From: Ignelater luminosus
Taxonomy: Eukaryota > Arthropoda > Insecta > Coleoptera > Elateridae
Reading direction: 5' to 3'
Length of the DNA: 64,000 nt
Assembly: GCA_011009095.1 (NCBI GenBank)
Contig: VTPC01091055.1
Coordinates: 186,001 to 250,000, forward strand
Shown: piece by piece, positions 20,901-30,599 of the stretch
Position numbering within the stretch: the first letter of the stretch is position 1
Layout of the letters: every line of letters starts with the position of its first letter
The notes under the pieces: generated by a model
Told to the model about the DNA's origin: nothing
Databases searched by the model: none
What the model saw: the letters and a program-made list of their open reading frames with translations, nothing else
Program-made: the position numbers and the translations under genes

Positions 20901-21312
20901 ATGTCAGTCTAGAAGCATTTCCAGGCAAACAGAATTTTCATGAGAGTAGCTTCCTCGTTTTCTAAAAGTAATAATGCAATAACGGTCGAGAGTGTGGGAA
21001 CGTGAAGCTTTTTGATGGTGATTACTTAAAATTCTTAAACCCATGCAACGGAAGAAAACTGAATTTAAATATACAATAATAACTAAGAAGGAAGGAAAGT
21101 TACCTTATATTTTTCACAATTTCTTGATTCACATGATCCAATTCCGGTATTCTACACCAGTGTTTAGGATTTGCGGCCATAAATAATTGATTGTAAGCGT
21201 GGAATCCACATGGGAATACTCCGGGCAACAAAATAAACCACAAAACCAACTTTTGGTATTTACCAAATTCACCAACCTCGGCAAGAATTGCATCTAAATT
21301 TATTTGTTGCAT
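8701..21312 (-). CDS. SLC22-type organic cation transporter (seven coding exons)
   Basis: Joined exons on the minus strand: 21312-21104, 15775-15589, 15532-15274, 15217-14968, 9754-9378, 9315-9137 and 8913-8701. The total is 1,674 nt, 557 residues plus stop, with every junction phase consistent. This is the normal length for insect organic cation transporters, 12-helix major facilitator proteins of the plasma membrane that move organic cations or carnitine-like solutes. Features seen: a first membrane helix near residues 24-44, a large extracellular loop with NYT and NIS glycosylation sites, the MFS motif [11 protein letters not shown] at about 162-172, PESPRWLL at 278-285, a second GRR loop in exon 5, and a C-terminal LPETLNQ. 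The copy looks intact. The substrate cannot be told from sequence. Confidence 0.93.
9137..9315 (-). CDS. Transporter exon 6
   Basis: Acceptor ttttag|at, donor tta|gtgagt. It encodes [15 protein letters not shown], helices 10 and 11, and [14 protein letters not shown], a strongly conserved SLC22 block. Confidence 0.92.
9378..9754 (-). CDS. Transporter exon 5
   Basis: Acceptor ttttcag|g, donor g|gtaagt. It encodes the charged central loop, [13 protein letters not shown], and helices 7 to 9 with EKWGRRWIL, the second-half MFS loop. Confidence 0.92.
10206..10922 (-). CDS. Unrecognised 238-aa open frame inside intron 4
   Basis: This is the longest unexplained open frame. It lies within the 5.2-kb fourth intron and on the same strand as the transporter. 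Its middle (about residues 115-140) has CGTCPRKR, then FSCSQCHH. That gives two Cys-x-x-Cys pairs about 15 residues apart, as in small zinc ribbons. The N-terminal third is rich in Ser and Arg and the C-terminus is hydrophobic. I recognise no family. It could be a decayed transposon frame, retained by chance, or a real nested gene. The opposite strand is also open for 126 codons (10471-10851). Confidence 0.25.
   Translation of the reverse strand: MELVIDPVTDFLPNFLSFFPFVCCYGFLRSGGRLSLSHLLVLQVRKQREEFAIGAPPPYKSSFLKFPKTNVSNFSSFSILLPRISKKSSVHFRRDLETRVKLNRREVVRYPNAIVCGTCPRKRLSTRFGKFSCSQCHHVKVANLRFPANGKNYYRSMLFRNLYGIDLKILCLHFPKVHTFQDTRQIFIFLMKLSLTLGLLESLFFKLFEYVRLVGILPVRPWKIFLFVKIRVEHNKSK
10923..13440. 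other. Intron 4 interior, repeat-like, not resolved
   Basis: The 12519-13163 minus-strand frame (214 aa) is compositionally odd, with Ser/Pro/Arg-rich segments, and has no domain I know. GC content rises at 12640-12850. A purine-rich (gagc/gagt)n-like patch lies at 13075-13125. The block may be a decayed LTR or other retroelement, but I found no matching terminal repeats. Confidence 0.35.
13449..13625. repeat. Short 9-bp-period minisatellite block
   Basis: It contains degenerate TCGGGYYNN-type units (TCGGGCCGT, TCGGGTCTC and similar) next to a gcctgcacgg-like boundary that also occurs at the edge of the 36.3-kb array. It is a weak, short member of the family seen at 18.3, 36.3 and 43.7 kb. 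Confidence 0.5.
13700..14325 (+). pseudogene. Non-LTR retrotransposon RT fragment (plus strand)
   Basis: It reads [21 protein letters not shown], then, after a gap and frame changes, [22 protein letters not shown] and [13 protein letters not shown], then [15 protein letters not shown]. These are the linker, the TGKSTE block and the motif A region of the RT of I/R1/Jockey-type LINEs that also carry RNase H. The D-x-E-G-A-F motif is degraded to DIQGKSDN. Stops and deletions show a dead fragment inside transporter intron 4, antisense to that gene. Confidence 0.7.
14505..14690 (+). repeat. Dispersed repeat, copy 1
   Basis: It shares a long stretch with 20295-20470 in the same orientation, including gggttgaagtt, acgtcaaaaaat, gttccc, caatataaatc-like, cgtgtttttgcgt and cgaaaaattattttt. 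No coding capacity. Confidence 0.7.
14968..15217 (-). CDS. Transporter exon 4
   Basis: Acceptor tttcag|ca, donor ag|gtaagt. It encodes [11 protein letters not shown], helices 5 and 6, and PESPRWLL with the start of the central cytosolic loop. Confidence 0.92.
15274..15532 (-). CDS. Transporter exon 3
   Basis: Acceptor tttcag|tgg. The donor is the weak form g|gttggt. It encodes WNLICDKDF, then helices 2 to 4 with [11 protein letters not shown] between helices 2 and 3. It is separated from exons 2 and 4 by 56-bp introns, a typical short insect intron size. Confidence 0.9.
15589..15775 (-). CDS. Transporter exon 2
   Basis: Acceptor ttacag|c, donor gaa|gtaatg. It encodes residues 70-132, the large extracellular loop with cysteines (SECTMY, ACKNGW) and the glycosylation signals NYT and NIS. 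Confidence 0.9.
15776..16560. other. Intron 1, part without identified features
   Basis: AT-rich intron sequence just before exon 2. A fragment ACACCCTGTATA (about 16143-16154) resembles the end of the CAGGGTG-type palindromic elements seen at 37.1 kb. Nothing else was recognised. Confidence 0.4.
16640..17275. repeat. Degenerate tandem repeat (ACTATGACTCTCGGAAGTA-like units)
   Basis: About 30 imperfect copies of a roughly 20-bp unit built around tatgactctcgga and gtaacta follow each other with variable spacing. The spread of substitutions suggests an old minisatellite. It lies in intron 1, between AT-rich sequence and an endonuclease fragment. Confidence 0.7.
17285..17770 (-). pseudogene. 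R1/I-like LINE fragment: endonuclease end and linker
   Basis: On the minus strand it reads [25 protein letters not shown], the last block of an AP endonuclease (SDxRYI). A linker with [13 protein letters not shown] and a broken downstream part follow. A sister copy of the same family is at 26342-26533 (KNWQVFDVKSCSGHRHIRFDI). The frame changes near 17520. It lies in transporter intron 1 and has no intact function. Confidence 0.65.
18265..18740 (+). repeat. 9-bp GC-rich minisatellite array with conserved tail
   Basis: About 45 degenerate 9-bp units of the form TCGGGYYTN follow each other. The array ends in a non-repetitive tail of about 75 bp: atcaagaagttaccgggtt, then cgggtc, tagaaatttcggc and ttgtgca. 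The same tail occurs at 44070-44150 and, reversed, at 36310-36390. Open frames over this array are artefacts of the repeat. Confidence 0.8.
18741..19848. other. Intron 1, unassigned, possibly repeat-derived
   Basis: Mixed composition with moderately GC-rich patches at 18740-19120. I see no motif that identifies a gene or element. It may be untranslated retroelement sequence next to the RT fragment at 19849. Confidence 0.35.
19849..20235 (-). pseudogene. Reverse transcriptase fragment (R1/I-like LINE)
   Basis: This minus-strand frame reads [22 protein letters not shown] (motif A), then [24 protein letters not shown] (motif B) and [11 protein letters not shown] (motif C). All RT catalytic blocks in one stretch are recognisable, with Asp pairs kept in motif C. 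It starts abruptly after 20232 and ends soon after motif C, so it is a truncated insertion in transporter intron 1. The AAWW and SCCGP wording is typical of RNase H-bearing insect LINEs. Confidence 0.8.
20295..20470 (+). repeat. Dispersed repeat, copy 2
   Basis: Homologous to 14505-14690 in the same orientation, with the same order of blocks. Both copies lie in transporter introns. Confidence 0.7.
20640..20965 (+). repeat. Duplicated segment, copy A (intron 1)
   Basis: Clearly homologous to about 27340-27660 in the same orientation. Shared strings include aagttatg.aaatttgtgtta, aaagtattttagtta-like, atttcattca, atttatgtaaat, gaacgaac.atg.aaaat and aagcatttcca. It sits about 140 bp inside intron 1 from the exon 1 donor. 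Confidence 0.75.
21104..21312 (-). CDS. Transporter exon 1 (start codon)
   Basis: ATG at 21312-21310 in the context aacgATG. It encodes residues 1-69 and two bases of residue 70: the cytosolic N-terminus ([11 protein letters not shown]) and the first helix ([16 protein letters not shown]). The donor is ag|gtaact. Confidence 0.92.
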
Positions 21313-21826
21313 CGTTAAGAAAATTGTATTAAACGACGCACGTGTTTATGTATGTTAACAACTTTACTGTTAAAAATTGATACCAAGGTTTAAGTTCGAC
21401 ACGAACCCAACTTCAACTAAATTTATCTTGCAATCACGTCATAATTTGATTAACTCAACTAATTGACCCAATTATTAGTTAATAATGCTCCAATGTTTTC
21501 TTTTTCTATTGAGGGCATTTATTTTTTAGTAGCTGAGTCTGTTGTAATATACAAATCTCTAATTGTTTATTGAAACAGAAATAAAAAAAATACTTACACT
21601 TTATTTCTGGCTCTGAGTCCTTTCTATTTTTAAAAATTCTCATTAGTATCAAAGCAATTTCCTGAGCAAGAAACTACACAAGTTTTCTCGAATCTCTATT
21701 ATGAATACAGAATCTTATATTTTTCTTTTTGTGTACTCAGAGCTGAACACATTACAATAATGAGTAATGCCATTACCCACTACCATGTAATTGGTAATTG
21801 ATAAATCAATTACTTTTGACATTACA
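21313..21826. other. Upstream region of the transporter gene
   Basis: AT-rich. It presumably holds the 5' UTR and promoter, but I cannot place a TATA box or initiator with confidence. A CACGTG E-box lies at about 21341. TAAT-rich strings occur at 21430-21490 and 21770-21820. Confidence 0.35.
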
Positions 21827-21828
21827 TA

Positions 21829-23094
21829 GGTGTATACCTATGAAATGAGACTTTTTTTTTCAATTTTAAACGTTTATTAACAAAAAATGGTTACAAATTT
21901 AATCTTCAAAATAATAGCCATCGCTAGCGACACATTTTACCCATCTCTCAGGCAATTTGTGAATGCCGCGCCAAAAAAATTGGCCGTCTTTAGCCGCAAA
22001 CCAATCATCGAGCCATTTTTTGGCTTCTTCGTGAGAATTGAAGCGCTGCTCGGAAAGTGCGTGGCCCATCGATGCAAACAAATGATAATCGGAAGGCGCC
22101 AAGTCTGGTGAGTAAGCCGCATGCACCAGCGGTTCCCAATCGTACGTCTCCACCAATTTCCGGGTCGCTCTTGTTCGATGTGGTGGTGCATTGCAATCAA
22201 GAAAAATTACTTTGTGACGCCGATCGGCATATTCTGGGCGTTTTCGGTGTATAGCGCTGTTCAAATCGGCCAATTGTCGTTGGTAGCGTGCACCGTCAAC
22301 TGTTTCACCTGGTTTTAATAGCTCGTACCAAATCATACCATGCTGATCCCAGAAAACACACAGCATTGCCTTGCGGCCGAAGCGATTTGGTTTGGCCGTT
22401 GATTTTGGCTTGTGGCCGGGCGGACCATACGATCGTTTACGCTTGGGATTGGAGAAATACACCCGTAACGATTCGATGCAAAAAAGACTTCCTTTTGAAC
22501 CGGGAGAGCAGCATTTCACAAGTGGTTTTTCGGTTCTCTTGCTGCCTTTCAGTCAGTTCATGCGGCACCCATCTTCCGACCTTTAAAATCATGCCCATGT
22601 CTTTCAAACGTTTGCAAATGGTTTTTTGGGTCACTCCCAACTGCTCTGCCATCATTTCTTGCGTTTGACCATCATCTTCATTCAACAATGCTTGCAATTC
22701 GGTGTCCTCAAACTTTTTCGGTGGCCGGCCACGTTCCTCGTTCTCCACGCTAAAATCACCACTTCGGAATTTTTCAAACCACCTGAAGCACTGTGCTCTG
22801 CTTAGAGCATGTCCACCGTAAGCTTCTATAAGCATTTGATGAGCTTGAGAAGCGTTTTTCTTCAATTGATAACAGAAAATCAACGATGTCCGCAAATCGT
22901 AGTTTGAAGGCACGAAATTCGACATTTTTAAGAGCGAAAAAAAATGCGTTGTTGTATGAAACATCACAAACAATGAATTGAATATTGTTGACAGATGACA
23001 GACGAAAAAAACAAGACATTTGGGACAGTTTAAAAATACTCCTAGCGACATCTGTGGTCTAATAGCTGAAAGTCTCATTTCATAGGTATACACC
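21829..23094 (-). mobile_element. Mariner transposon 1 (dead)
   Basis: A 1,266-bp element with 26-bp perfect inverted ends (ggtgtatacctatgaaatga and on). A TA precedes the left end, but the right flank reads TG, so one target base has changed. The full mariner length is kept. It lies about 520 bp upstream of the transporter start codon. Confidence 0.85.
21899..22925 (-). pseudogene. Mariner 1 transposase, catalytic sites damaged
   Basis: ATG at 22925 starts SNFVPSNYDLRTSLIFCYQL. Paired helix-turn-helix domains follow, with SRAQCFRWFEKFRSGDF and then VTQKTICKRLKDMGM, and the WVPHELTE hinge. At about 22460 a small deletion shifts the frame. It removes the residues that normally carry the first catalytic Asp (after RIVTG). 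The second frame resumes with SNPKRKRSYGPPG, LCVFWDQHGM and SPDLAPSDYHLF, where the third Asp is kept. The second catalytic site reads FLDCNAPPH instead of the usual HDNAxPH, so that Asp is displaced. The domain order is that of the DD34D mariner family. It is inactive. Confidence 0.85.
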
Positions 23095-24000
23095 TGGTAC
23101 TTGTGTTGAGAAAATTTTAGTCAAACTTATGATTCAAGATTACGATTAAAGATTTAATTCTTAACCGTCACGAGCGATTTACAAATAGATAAATCGTCAA
23201 TCATGTGAGACGATTAATGGTCGACTGAATTATTAATTGTAAGACATGAGTAACAATTAAATTAATCGTGAAAGAATCGTACGAAACGATTGACCATTAT
23301 TAATCGCATGAAATAATTATCGATTAAATTAATTGTATGAAATATTAGAATATTAAAAAAATGGAACACTAAAAAATATTAAAATATCAAAAACGATATT
23401 AAGTAATTGAAGAAAATAAATATTGACTAAATTAATTACAAGAGCCAATTAACGACCAGAAATGATTAGCCATCGAGATAACTGTATATAAATTGTAAGC
23501 GTTGGCAGTTGATTAAGTTACTTAGTTTGTCATGACCTATATATTACTTAAAATACAGTAGGGTTGTTTTAGAGAAATAAAGAAGATTTGTTAAATGAGT
23601 GTCAATTTTCTAAAATGTACTTATTAAGGATTAGGAATTTCCAACAGTTTCATATATATCTGGTAGAACAATAGATGTACAGATGCATAAGTATGTATCT
23701 ACTTAAGGGAATAGTCATAACTCATAAATCAAACACTCATAGCTGTATTTCTTTACTAAGAGAGAAAGCCTTCAATATCCTTGTTGTAAATTCTTAAAAC
23801 TATTTAAGTGTGGTATTTACTTTCAATCCCGTTATTGAGCTTTCACAATATTCATTGACAATTGGCATTCTTAAATGAGAAGCGTCGTATTGCGCCTTTA
23901 ACTAAATTATTTTGTCTTCATCTAAAGCACCTGTTCATTAATGACGAGAAAATCAAACGAGGTGAAATATTCTAAAGACAAATTAATAATTTAACGTTTA
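23095..24000. other. AT-rich flank with clustered ATTAAT/CGATTA motifs
   Basis: Between 23130 and 23470 the strings cgattaat, attaatcg, aattaatt and their relatives recur at short, irregular spacing. The remainder to 24000 has no recognisable feature. Confidence 0.4.
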
Positions 24001-25490
24001 TTGGTTAAAGCCGTGTCGAATTAGGGAAGTCGGACGTCGAGCTCTTCGGGACGGGAGAATGTCGTGGCAGTCAAAGATGAACAAAAGGGGGCAGAGAATA
24101 GACTCTTAGGAGCCGTCGGCTAGCGACGTGACCCCCTAGGTGCACTCGCACGCGATGTTGGCAGAAGCACAGATAACTGCTGATCAGCCGAACAAAACAA
24201 GTGGTAACCACGGCGGCTCAGAGCTTAAAGATGGTGGCAGCGCAGACGTGTAGATTTGAGAACTGCTGGGGGATCTGGAGATTGTTGTCGAAAAACCTGC
24301 AATGGACGACAAAGACCACTTCAACTCGGCCGCCGGAGCTGGCCTTGCGACAGGGAGTGGGACTTTTTAAGATGAGTTTCGTACATGGCGAGAATGTAAA
24401 AGTGGTCCGTGATTACCAAGTTCTCAACTAGCGGGCGCTTTTTGTCCCAGCCGTCTTGAGCCATTGTTAGCAGTTAGATGTGGAGATATTATAGATTATA
24501 ATTTGTTAGGAGTGGGGTTGAGGAGAAGGATACGTGGACCAGTTTTCTGGGGTAAGATGCTTTGACCCAGAAGCCAAAGAACTGGGTGATGGAAGGTTAC
24601 AGCACTGTGTGAATGCGGTCACACGTGTTCGGGAAGAGGTTAAGGAACGAGGTGACAAAAAAGAATAAGAAATTACGGATTCGTGAAATAAAGGGTTCGC
24701 CGGTGGCTTTCAAAAAGGGGCCCGCTTTAGAAACAACGGGAAAGAAGAGTAGCAAGCTCGGCTCGTAAGTCGTTTTATGATACAGATACAAACAGTACTG
24801 ATACAATCAGATCAGGGGTTTTCTTGAGTATGGTAATCAGGGTTTTGGAAGTTGAGGCTAACTTACGCAGTCCTGCATTGAAGCGGGTGGAGACGCAATC
24901 TTATGGTGGGGGGTGGGGCTGGTAGCGGGGCTTTGGAAGCGGTGCGGTGCTTCTTCGGGGTTCTAGTAATCCAGTCTGAGCTGGTTTTGGGAGAGGTAGA
25001 TGGGGCGGTAAAGGTAAATGAGGTGATAGAGATAGATGGAGAAGTGGAGGTGAGGGTGGCCTAGATGAAGGAAGGGGTGGGTAACGCCGAGGAAGAGATG
25101 ATGGGTTGGGATTGGAGAGGCGTGGTGTGCAACGAGATATTTGTAGGAGCAGCGAAGGTTAGGGAGGTTACTGCGGGAGTGAAACGGGCGATGACTGGAA
25201 TGGGGGACGAGATTACTAAGGCATAGGATTGGCGAACGGGGGAGACTAAATGAGAGGGAGCGTGTGAAAGCAGCTGGGAACAGGGTGCAGGCATTTGTAA
25301 GGGTAGTGGGATGGACTGGAGATAGGAGTGCGGAATGGGGAGTTGGCGTGAACTAATTGGAAGAAGAGCTCGAAATAGTTGGAGACTTCTTCTTGCTCTC
25401 CTTTAAAGAAGGCTTGGAATCGTCCGAAGGGGTTTTCGGAATGGCGTAAGTGGAGGTGGAGGCAGTGGCCGGGGGCTTCGCTTTTTTAGA
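24000..25490. other. GC-rich, purine-biased block; probable decayed retroelement
   Basis: The base composition changes sharply at about 24000 and back at about 25490. The plus strand is rich in G, so the minus strand reads Pro/Ser/Thr-rich frames (for example 25294-25061, with many P, S and T). This would fit the low-complexity ORF1 of an insect LINE, but I find no zinc knuckles or other decisive motif. No intact gene. Confidence 0.35.
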
Positions 25491-25929
25491 AAAACATTAT
25501 AGGCAGAGAATTTCTGTTTTAAATTCTGAAAGGTAAAAATACCGTCCTAACTGAATTTGTGAATTACTTTTTTGACACAGTTTATACTTAATTAACAGTC
25601 ATTAAAAAACTATTAGGTATGTATAACAAAAATCATCCGCTAGAATTAAACAAAAAGGCGTCAAAATGTTAACCATTCGTCACATCTGGTAACCCTGCAT
25701 CTTATTGAATACGAACGAATCCACCATAATTCTATCCCCAGAATTGAACGCGAGTTAACTAAAGCTATAAAATCTTTTCCCTTTTAACAAACAAAATTGT
25801 AAGATCAAACAAACTTACCTTAAGTGAAGTTCGACCTTACTTATATTAAGTCCTTGTCAAAGTAAATGATAGGTGTAGTACTCTCACTTACACACAGATC
25901 AAACACAATTTTAAAACTCTAAATCAATT

Positions 25930-26975
25930 CTTCAAATCTGACGAGTCTACCTGATATAGGAGATATACTCTCTGCTGCAGCATCATAGGAATAATCCCAT
26001 TAGGGTCAGGAAATTTGTAAGGTTCAAATGAGTTAATAGCTTGTTTGATTAAATTCCTTGAAATTGTCCGATTAATTCTGGCTGTCCTGTTTACGGGTTC
26101 TGTCAGAATCGTGCTATCTCAGTTCTCACCTGCATTTTCTATGATTGTTGATCGAGGGAAGCAAACCATTAATAGTCCACTCTTTGTTGAGCAGTTTGCG
26201 TACTACTTTCATCTTTTTGCATAGGATTTCTTCTCTCCAGGCTGTGCTGGCGGCGAGGACAGTTGTCATTGTTGTCTAATTGCTCTACGGTTCATTGTGT
26301 ACCGTTTAAAGATTTTGGATAAGGTCCGTTTTAAAAGACCCTCAGTCAATTCTTCTCGAGTTACGATATACCTCCCTATCTTTCTGTATTTTAATTATAT
26401 CAAATCGGATGTGTCTGTGACCCGAACAACTTTTCACATCAAACACTTGCCAATTTTTCATAAAGCTACTAGCAAAATTAGTAGCCATTGTGAATTGTGA
26501 TGTCGATAACTTCTTACCTGTTGCGTGTAACAAAGGTAGGACTGTTCTCAGTGTTTAGTATGTCCAAGTTATTTGCCGGAATAAATTCAATCCAATTCGT
26601 TTGTAGTGGTACTTCTCCAGGTCACATCGAATTCTGCAACAAGGTACAGTCATTCTAGAGTAGTTTCCAAATCTCGTTACCCGCGAAATGCGCAATAGGC
26701 AGAGCTTACTGCACAAGAAAGAGAAGAAAATTGTAAAAATCCATACAGCTTCAACTGTGGAGCCATCCGGCTAAAAACGCGCATCGAATGTCGCGTGTCA
26801 CGAGATTTGGAAACTACAATACCCTGAATCTTGTTACAAGTCTGTCCATGTACGCTGGGAGTGGATTCATATGGAAAGTAAGCCGACGCGATGGTTAAAA
26901 TCTCCGATGTGCGTCTCAATGGTAGCAGATCTCTAGAACATTCCCTTGTTGACGTAAAACGTAAAAAATTCAAGC
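25930..26975 (-). pseudogene. R1/I-like LINE relic: endonuclease, linker, RT start
   Basis: In order on the minus strand: 26973-26677 has TIASAYFPYES, an endonuclease block. 26533-26342 has KNWQVFDVKSCSGHRHIRFDI, the last endonuclease block. About 26070-25960 reads AINSFEPYKFPDPNGIIPMMLQQ, the first RT block (normally KSPGPDGI). The parts are colinear but separated by stops and frame shifts. This is the same family as the fragment at 17285-17770. Confidence 0.65.
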
Positions 26976-27339
26976 AGTTTTAAATAGTGGGTAGCCTAAT
27001 TTAAATTTGTAAACAGGAACACACCTGGCATTGCGGACATCACAATTCCACTGGGTGGCAAACGTTGCAGAAAAATTAAAGTAAATTAACTGTCACAAAA
27101 TCTTTTCAAAAAACAGATTTCCAGCAAAATAAATTTGTCACTCATACCCTTCGTAAACGAAAACGTGAGAGTAGATAACATTTTTAATGACCGTTCAACT
27201 GCAATTTTCTGTTTTCTTTTTCTTTTTTTCCATTGAATTATATAATAATTCAAAGCACACTGTCTGGTGGAACACTGTTAGAGATAACCGCACGCTATTT
27301 TTTTGATAAAAGGAAATATTCTTAAAATTCTTGAAACAC

Positions 27340-27700
27340 CGGATTAAATCTAAAAAGAATATCTTATGAAACAAAGGGTTAATAAACAACCGGTAGCCTC
27401 TAATGCCTTGCTTTATAATCAAGTTATGCAAATTTGTGTTAGTAAAGTATTTTAGTTAGGTATTTCATTCAGGAACGTTTACTGTTATTAATTAAAAGCT
27501 TTTATAACATTTATGTAAATACACGAGGAATAACGCGTACTTTATAAGCCGGAACGAACAATGCAAAATAGTAATACACTAACTTAAAATGACGTTTTAA
27601 AAGCATTTCCAAGTAACAGTCAAAATATTTGAAAATTGTTTCTTTCTTTGTATTTTAACTAGTTCTTAAAAAAAGAGTAATGTGGGAAATAAAACATGCG
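27340..27700 (+). repeat. Duplicated segment, copy B
   Basis: Homologous to 20640-20965 inside transporter intron 1 (see that entry). Similarity fades beyond about 27720. No second exon 1 is visible next to it. Confidence 0.7.
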
Positions 27701-30590
27701 AAAAGTCTTATTAAAGCGTTTTAAAGGCAGTTGAAGAACAAAGAGAGTCCATAATTCTTTTATTGTAACAAATACTATTATGGAATCAAATACACCTGAC
27801 TTTATTCTTCAATAAAATAACTGAGGAGTTTGATGAAAAAAGGATGAAATGCTCAATCTGCCCTTTTTCTATCAAATCGACACACTTAATTCCATACGTT
27901 CACCAAATTTTATAATTTCCAATTCTGTATGTTGTGACAAGCATTTGTTTAATTGTCAACAAGGAACAGAATCTTTATTTTTAGTTTTACGTAATTAATT
28001 TATCATTAGTACTATTTTTGTTTAACTTTTACAGACCATTAGAGAGGTTTTGTTTAAATATTGTTAGTAAAACAAAATAAGATTGTTGTACAGTATACCC
28101 ATTTTACGGGTCCTCCCCTGAATGTTTGGGAATAGGCAACACGTCTGACAATTCAGAGATATTTTTGTGTAATTACAGATTTTAAAAACAAAATAGATCG
28201 TGGTTGTATAGTTTGTTTTCTATAATAAATGTCAATGTCAAAACTCCTAAATTCATGTTGGTTAGAAATAAGCTTTGCTTTCTTAGAAAACAAAACAATT
28301 AATATAATTATAAATATGATAAAACCTTAAGAATTTAATAATAAACAAGAAAACGTATTTAACAAAAAGAAAGTAAACAGAATGAACAAGTTTGAATACA
28401 AAAGTTAAACAGGAAACATAACCAAACAAATGTTCAACAGTTGACTTTTGTGAGTTTTTGATTGTTTTAATTTTAAAACATTCATTTTTAATTGCTAATA
28501 GATCAAACGTTTTAACTTGATTTTATCAAAACTCAAGTTCTGCAATTCCGCCCTCCTACCATCAAACCCCTCAATTTTGGTGTCTGGGGATTTGCTAATA
28601 TTTCAAAGTTAATAGAATCAAACACAAAAAGAAATTCCGTGTACTATTTTACAGTTCAGTACTCGAGATCTCATCTAGGAAAGGATTATTTCGAACAAAA
28701 AATAGGCCAGAGCTATCTAATCTCCAACTCGGAAGATTTACAACATTTGTGAATGTCTCTGATGATGATCCAAATTACTACCACTCATTGTCATTGTTTC
28801 GTTTAATGCTAACGAATCGCTTGGTATTGCTTCGTTTCAGTTGACAGCGTAGAAAATTACTGCTACATTTCAAAGGGACTGTGATATAACCTACACCACC
28901 ATAATCAGCAAAGTGAAAAAGTCGTCGTTTTTTGGTTATAATATTCCAAATGACAGTTAGCGCTTACTTTAATTGATTTGGAACGCTCCAGAATTAAACT
29001 TACATCGATGTACACGGAATAGAAATTGAAATAATCGTGATTCTCCATGGCCTGCTACTACCAGCGGAGGTTGATGTAGTAGGACATGGTTTCTCTCCAA
29101 TAGTTTCCTAAAGTTCTTAAACTTCCGACAATAGAATCTGTTGACGTCACCCGTCAGCTTAAGGGTTAACTTATGATGGTGTAAGTACGGTTACTATAAA
29201 TTAAGTGCAGTTGAATCTTGTGCATCTATCATTTGTTGTTCTAAACATGTACCTAATCATTATAACACGGAACATGCGTACACCCAAGGCATAATCTAGC
29301 AATAAAAATTACAACTTTAATTTAGGGAATTATGGGTATGGGTTTTCGTTATGTTATTAAATGTCTGGAAATCTTGAAAAGAACGCTGAGAATTATTACA
29401 CTTTTATTTTATTATTTTTTTTAAGTAACTTTAATGAGAGAGTATCAACCAAAAATCGTGATTATAAAATTGCGAACGGCAGTCAGTTTAGCGAAGAGCC
29501 AGGCGTCGGCCGATTGTTCCTATATACCTACCTACCGTTTGGTTGAGCGCCACCTAATTTGATAACTAGTGGTTTTTAAACCTTCGGAAATTAGGAAACA
29601 AAGGTTCAATAAAGTTAAGTTATTAACAACTTTGTTGGAATTTGTTTATTACAGAAAATAGCCTTAGCTCAGTATATGTTAAATTAAGAATGAATGCATT
29701 TGAATGCATTTGATAAGTTGTAAGTACGCACAATTAATAACAAAATGTAAAAAAATACCCTCAGGCTAGCGCTATACTTTAGGTTTACAAGGGTTTCTTT
29801 ATTTAGCGTTAATCCGAAGTTAATAAATATGATGGTTAATATAATGATTTAAATTTCATATTGTTATATTCTATAAGCAAAACTTCTGGAATTCTCAGCA
29901 GCAGTATTTATGGTATGGTAAAATGAGCAGCAAAGAAAGATCCCACCTGTATTTTTTCTGGCGAGCTACAACGTCTCGTATTTGGGCTCTTATGACGCTG
30001 TCCGAGGAATACTCCAGGAATTATGAGTTCTAATAAGGTTGCAGGGTCGCTACGCCGAGAATATACTACGATTGCCTGGATCGTTTGGTCGCAAGATTTG
30101 CATGAAGATGCGGCGACCAAATTTATAAATTAAATTCACGGCTTGTTGCTTAAAACTAGCTGGACACTGACAGTCCGGGCCGGCGAACCTGTTTTCCAAA
30201 AATTTATGATGTGCTCGCGCATTACTTTTAAGCTATTACCTTCACGTGGCTTTATCTATACCAAATATATTATAGAATTATATTATTTAAAATTACTGTT
30301 AGAGAATCTAAAGAAAAACACCGAGAATCTACTCTTAAACACTCGAAGACACTAAATAACCAACATATTAGTTTGAAATTTCGAATTTCTTTGGAGCCTA
30401 CAGCAGAATCCCTTACGGTACGCTTTCGTATGAGAGGTATTATTTGGGAACCACTAAAGCTATTGAGCTAAAATTTGGTGTTGTAATATAATTTGACTTT
30501 TAGATTTCAAAAATTAAATGAGTTTTGTTTTTGTAAAGGAATTGTTTGCGTATTCTGAACTAAACAATGCAAATAATTTTTGAACTATAC
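27700..30590. other. AT-rich intergenic DNA, nothing identified
   Basis: No gene or element could be supported. A moderately GC-rich island at 29930-30190 carries an inverted pair (ttggtcgc / gcgaccaa, about 30087-30122). A short palindromic duplication gaatgcatttgaatgcattt lies near 29691. Confidence 0.4.
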
Positions 30591-30599
30591 TATCGCGGT

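Noticed and set aside
22288..22668. Plus-strand frames across mariner 1
   Set aside because: Antisense shadows of the minus-strand transposase.
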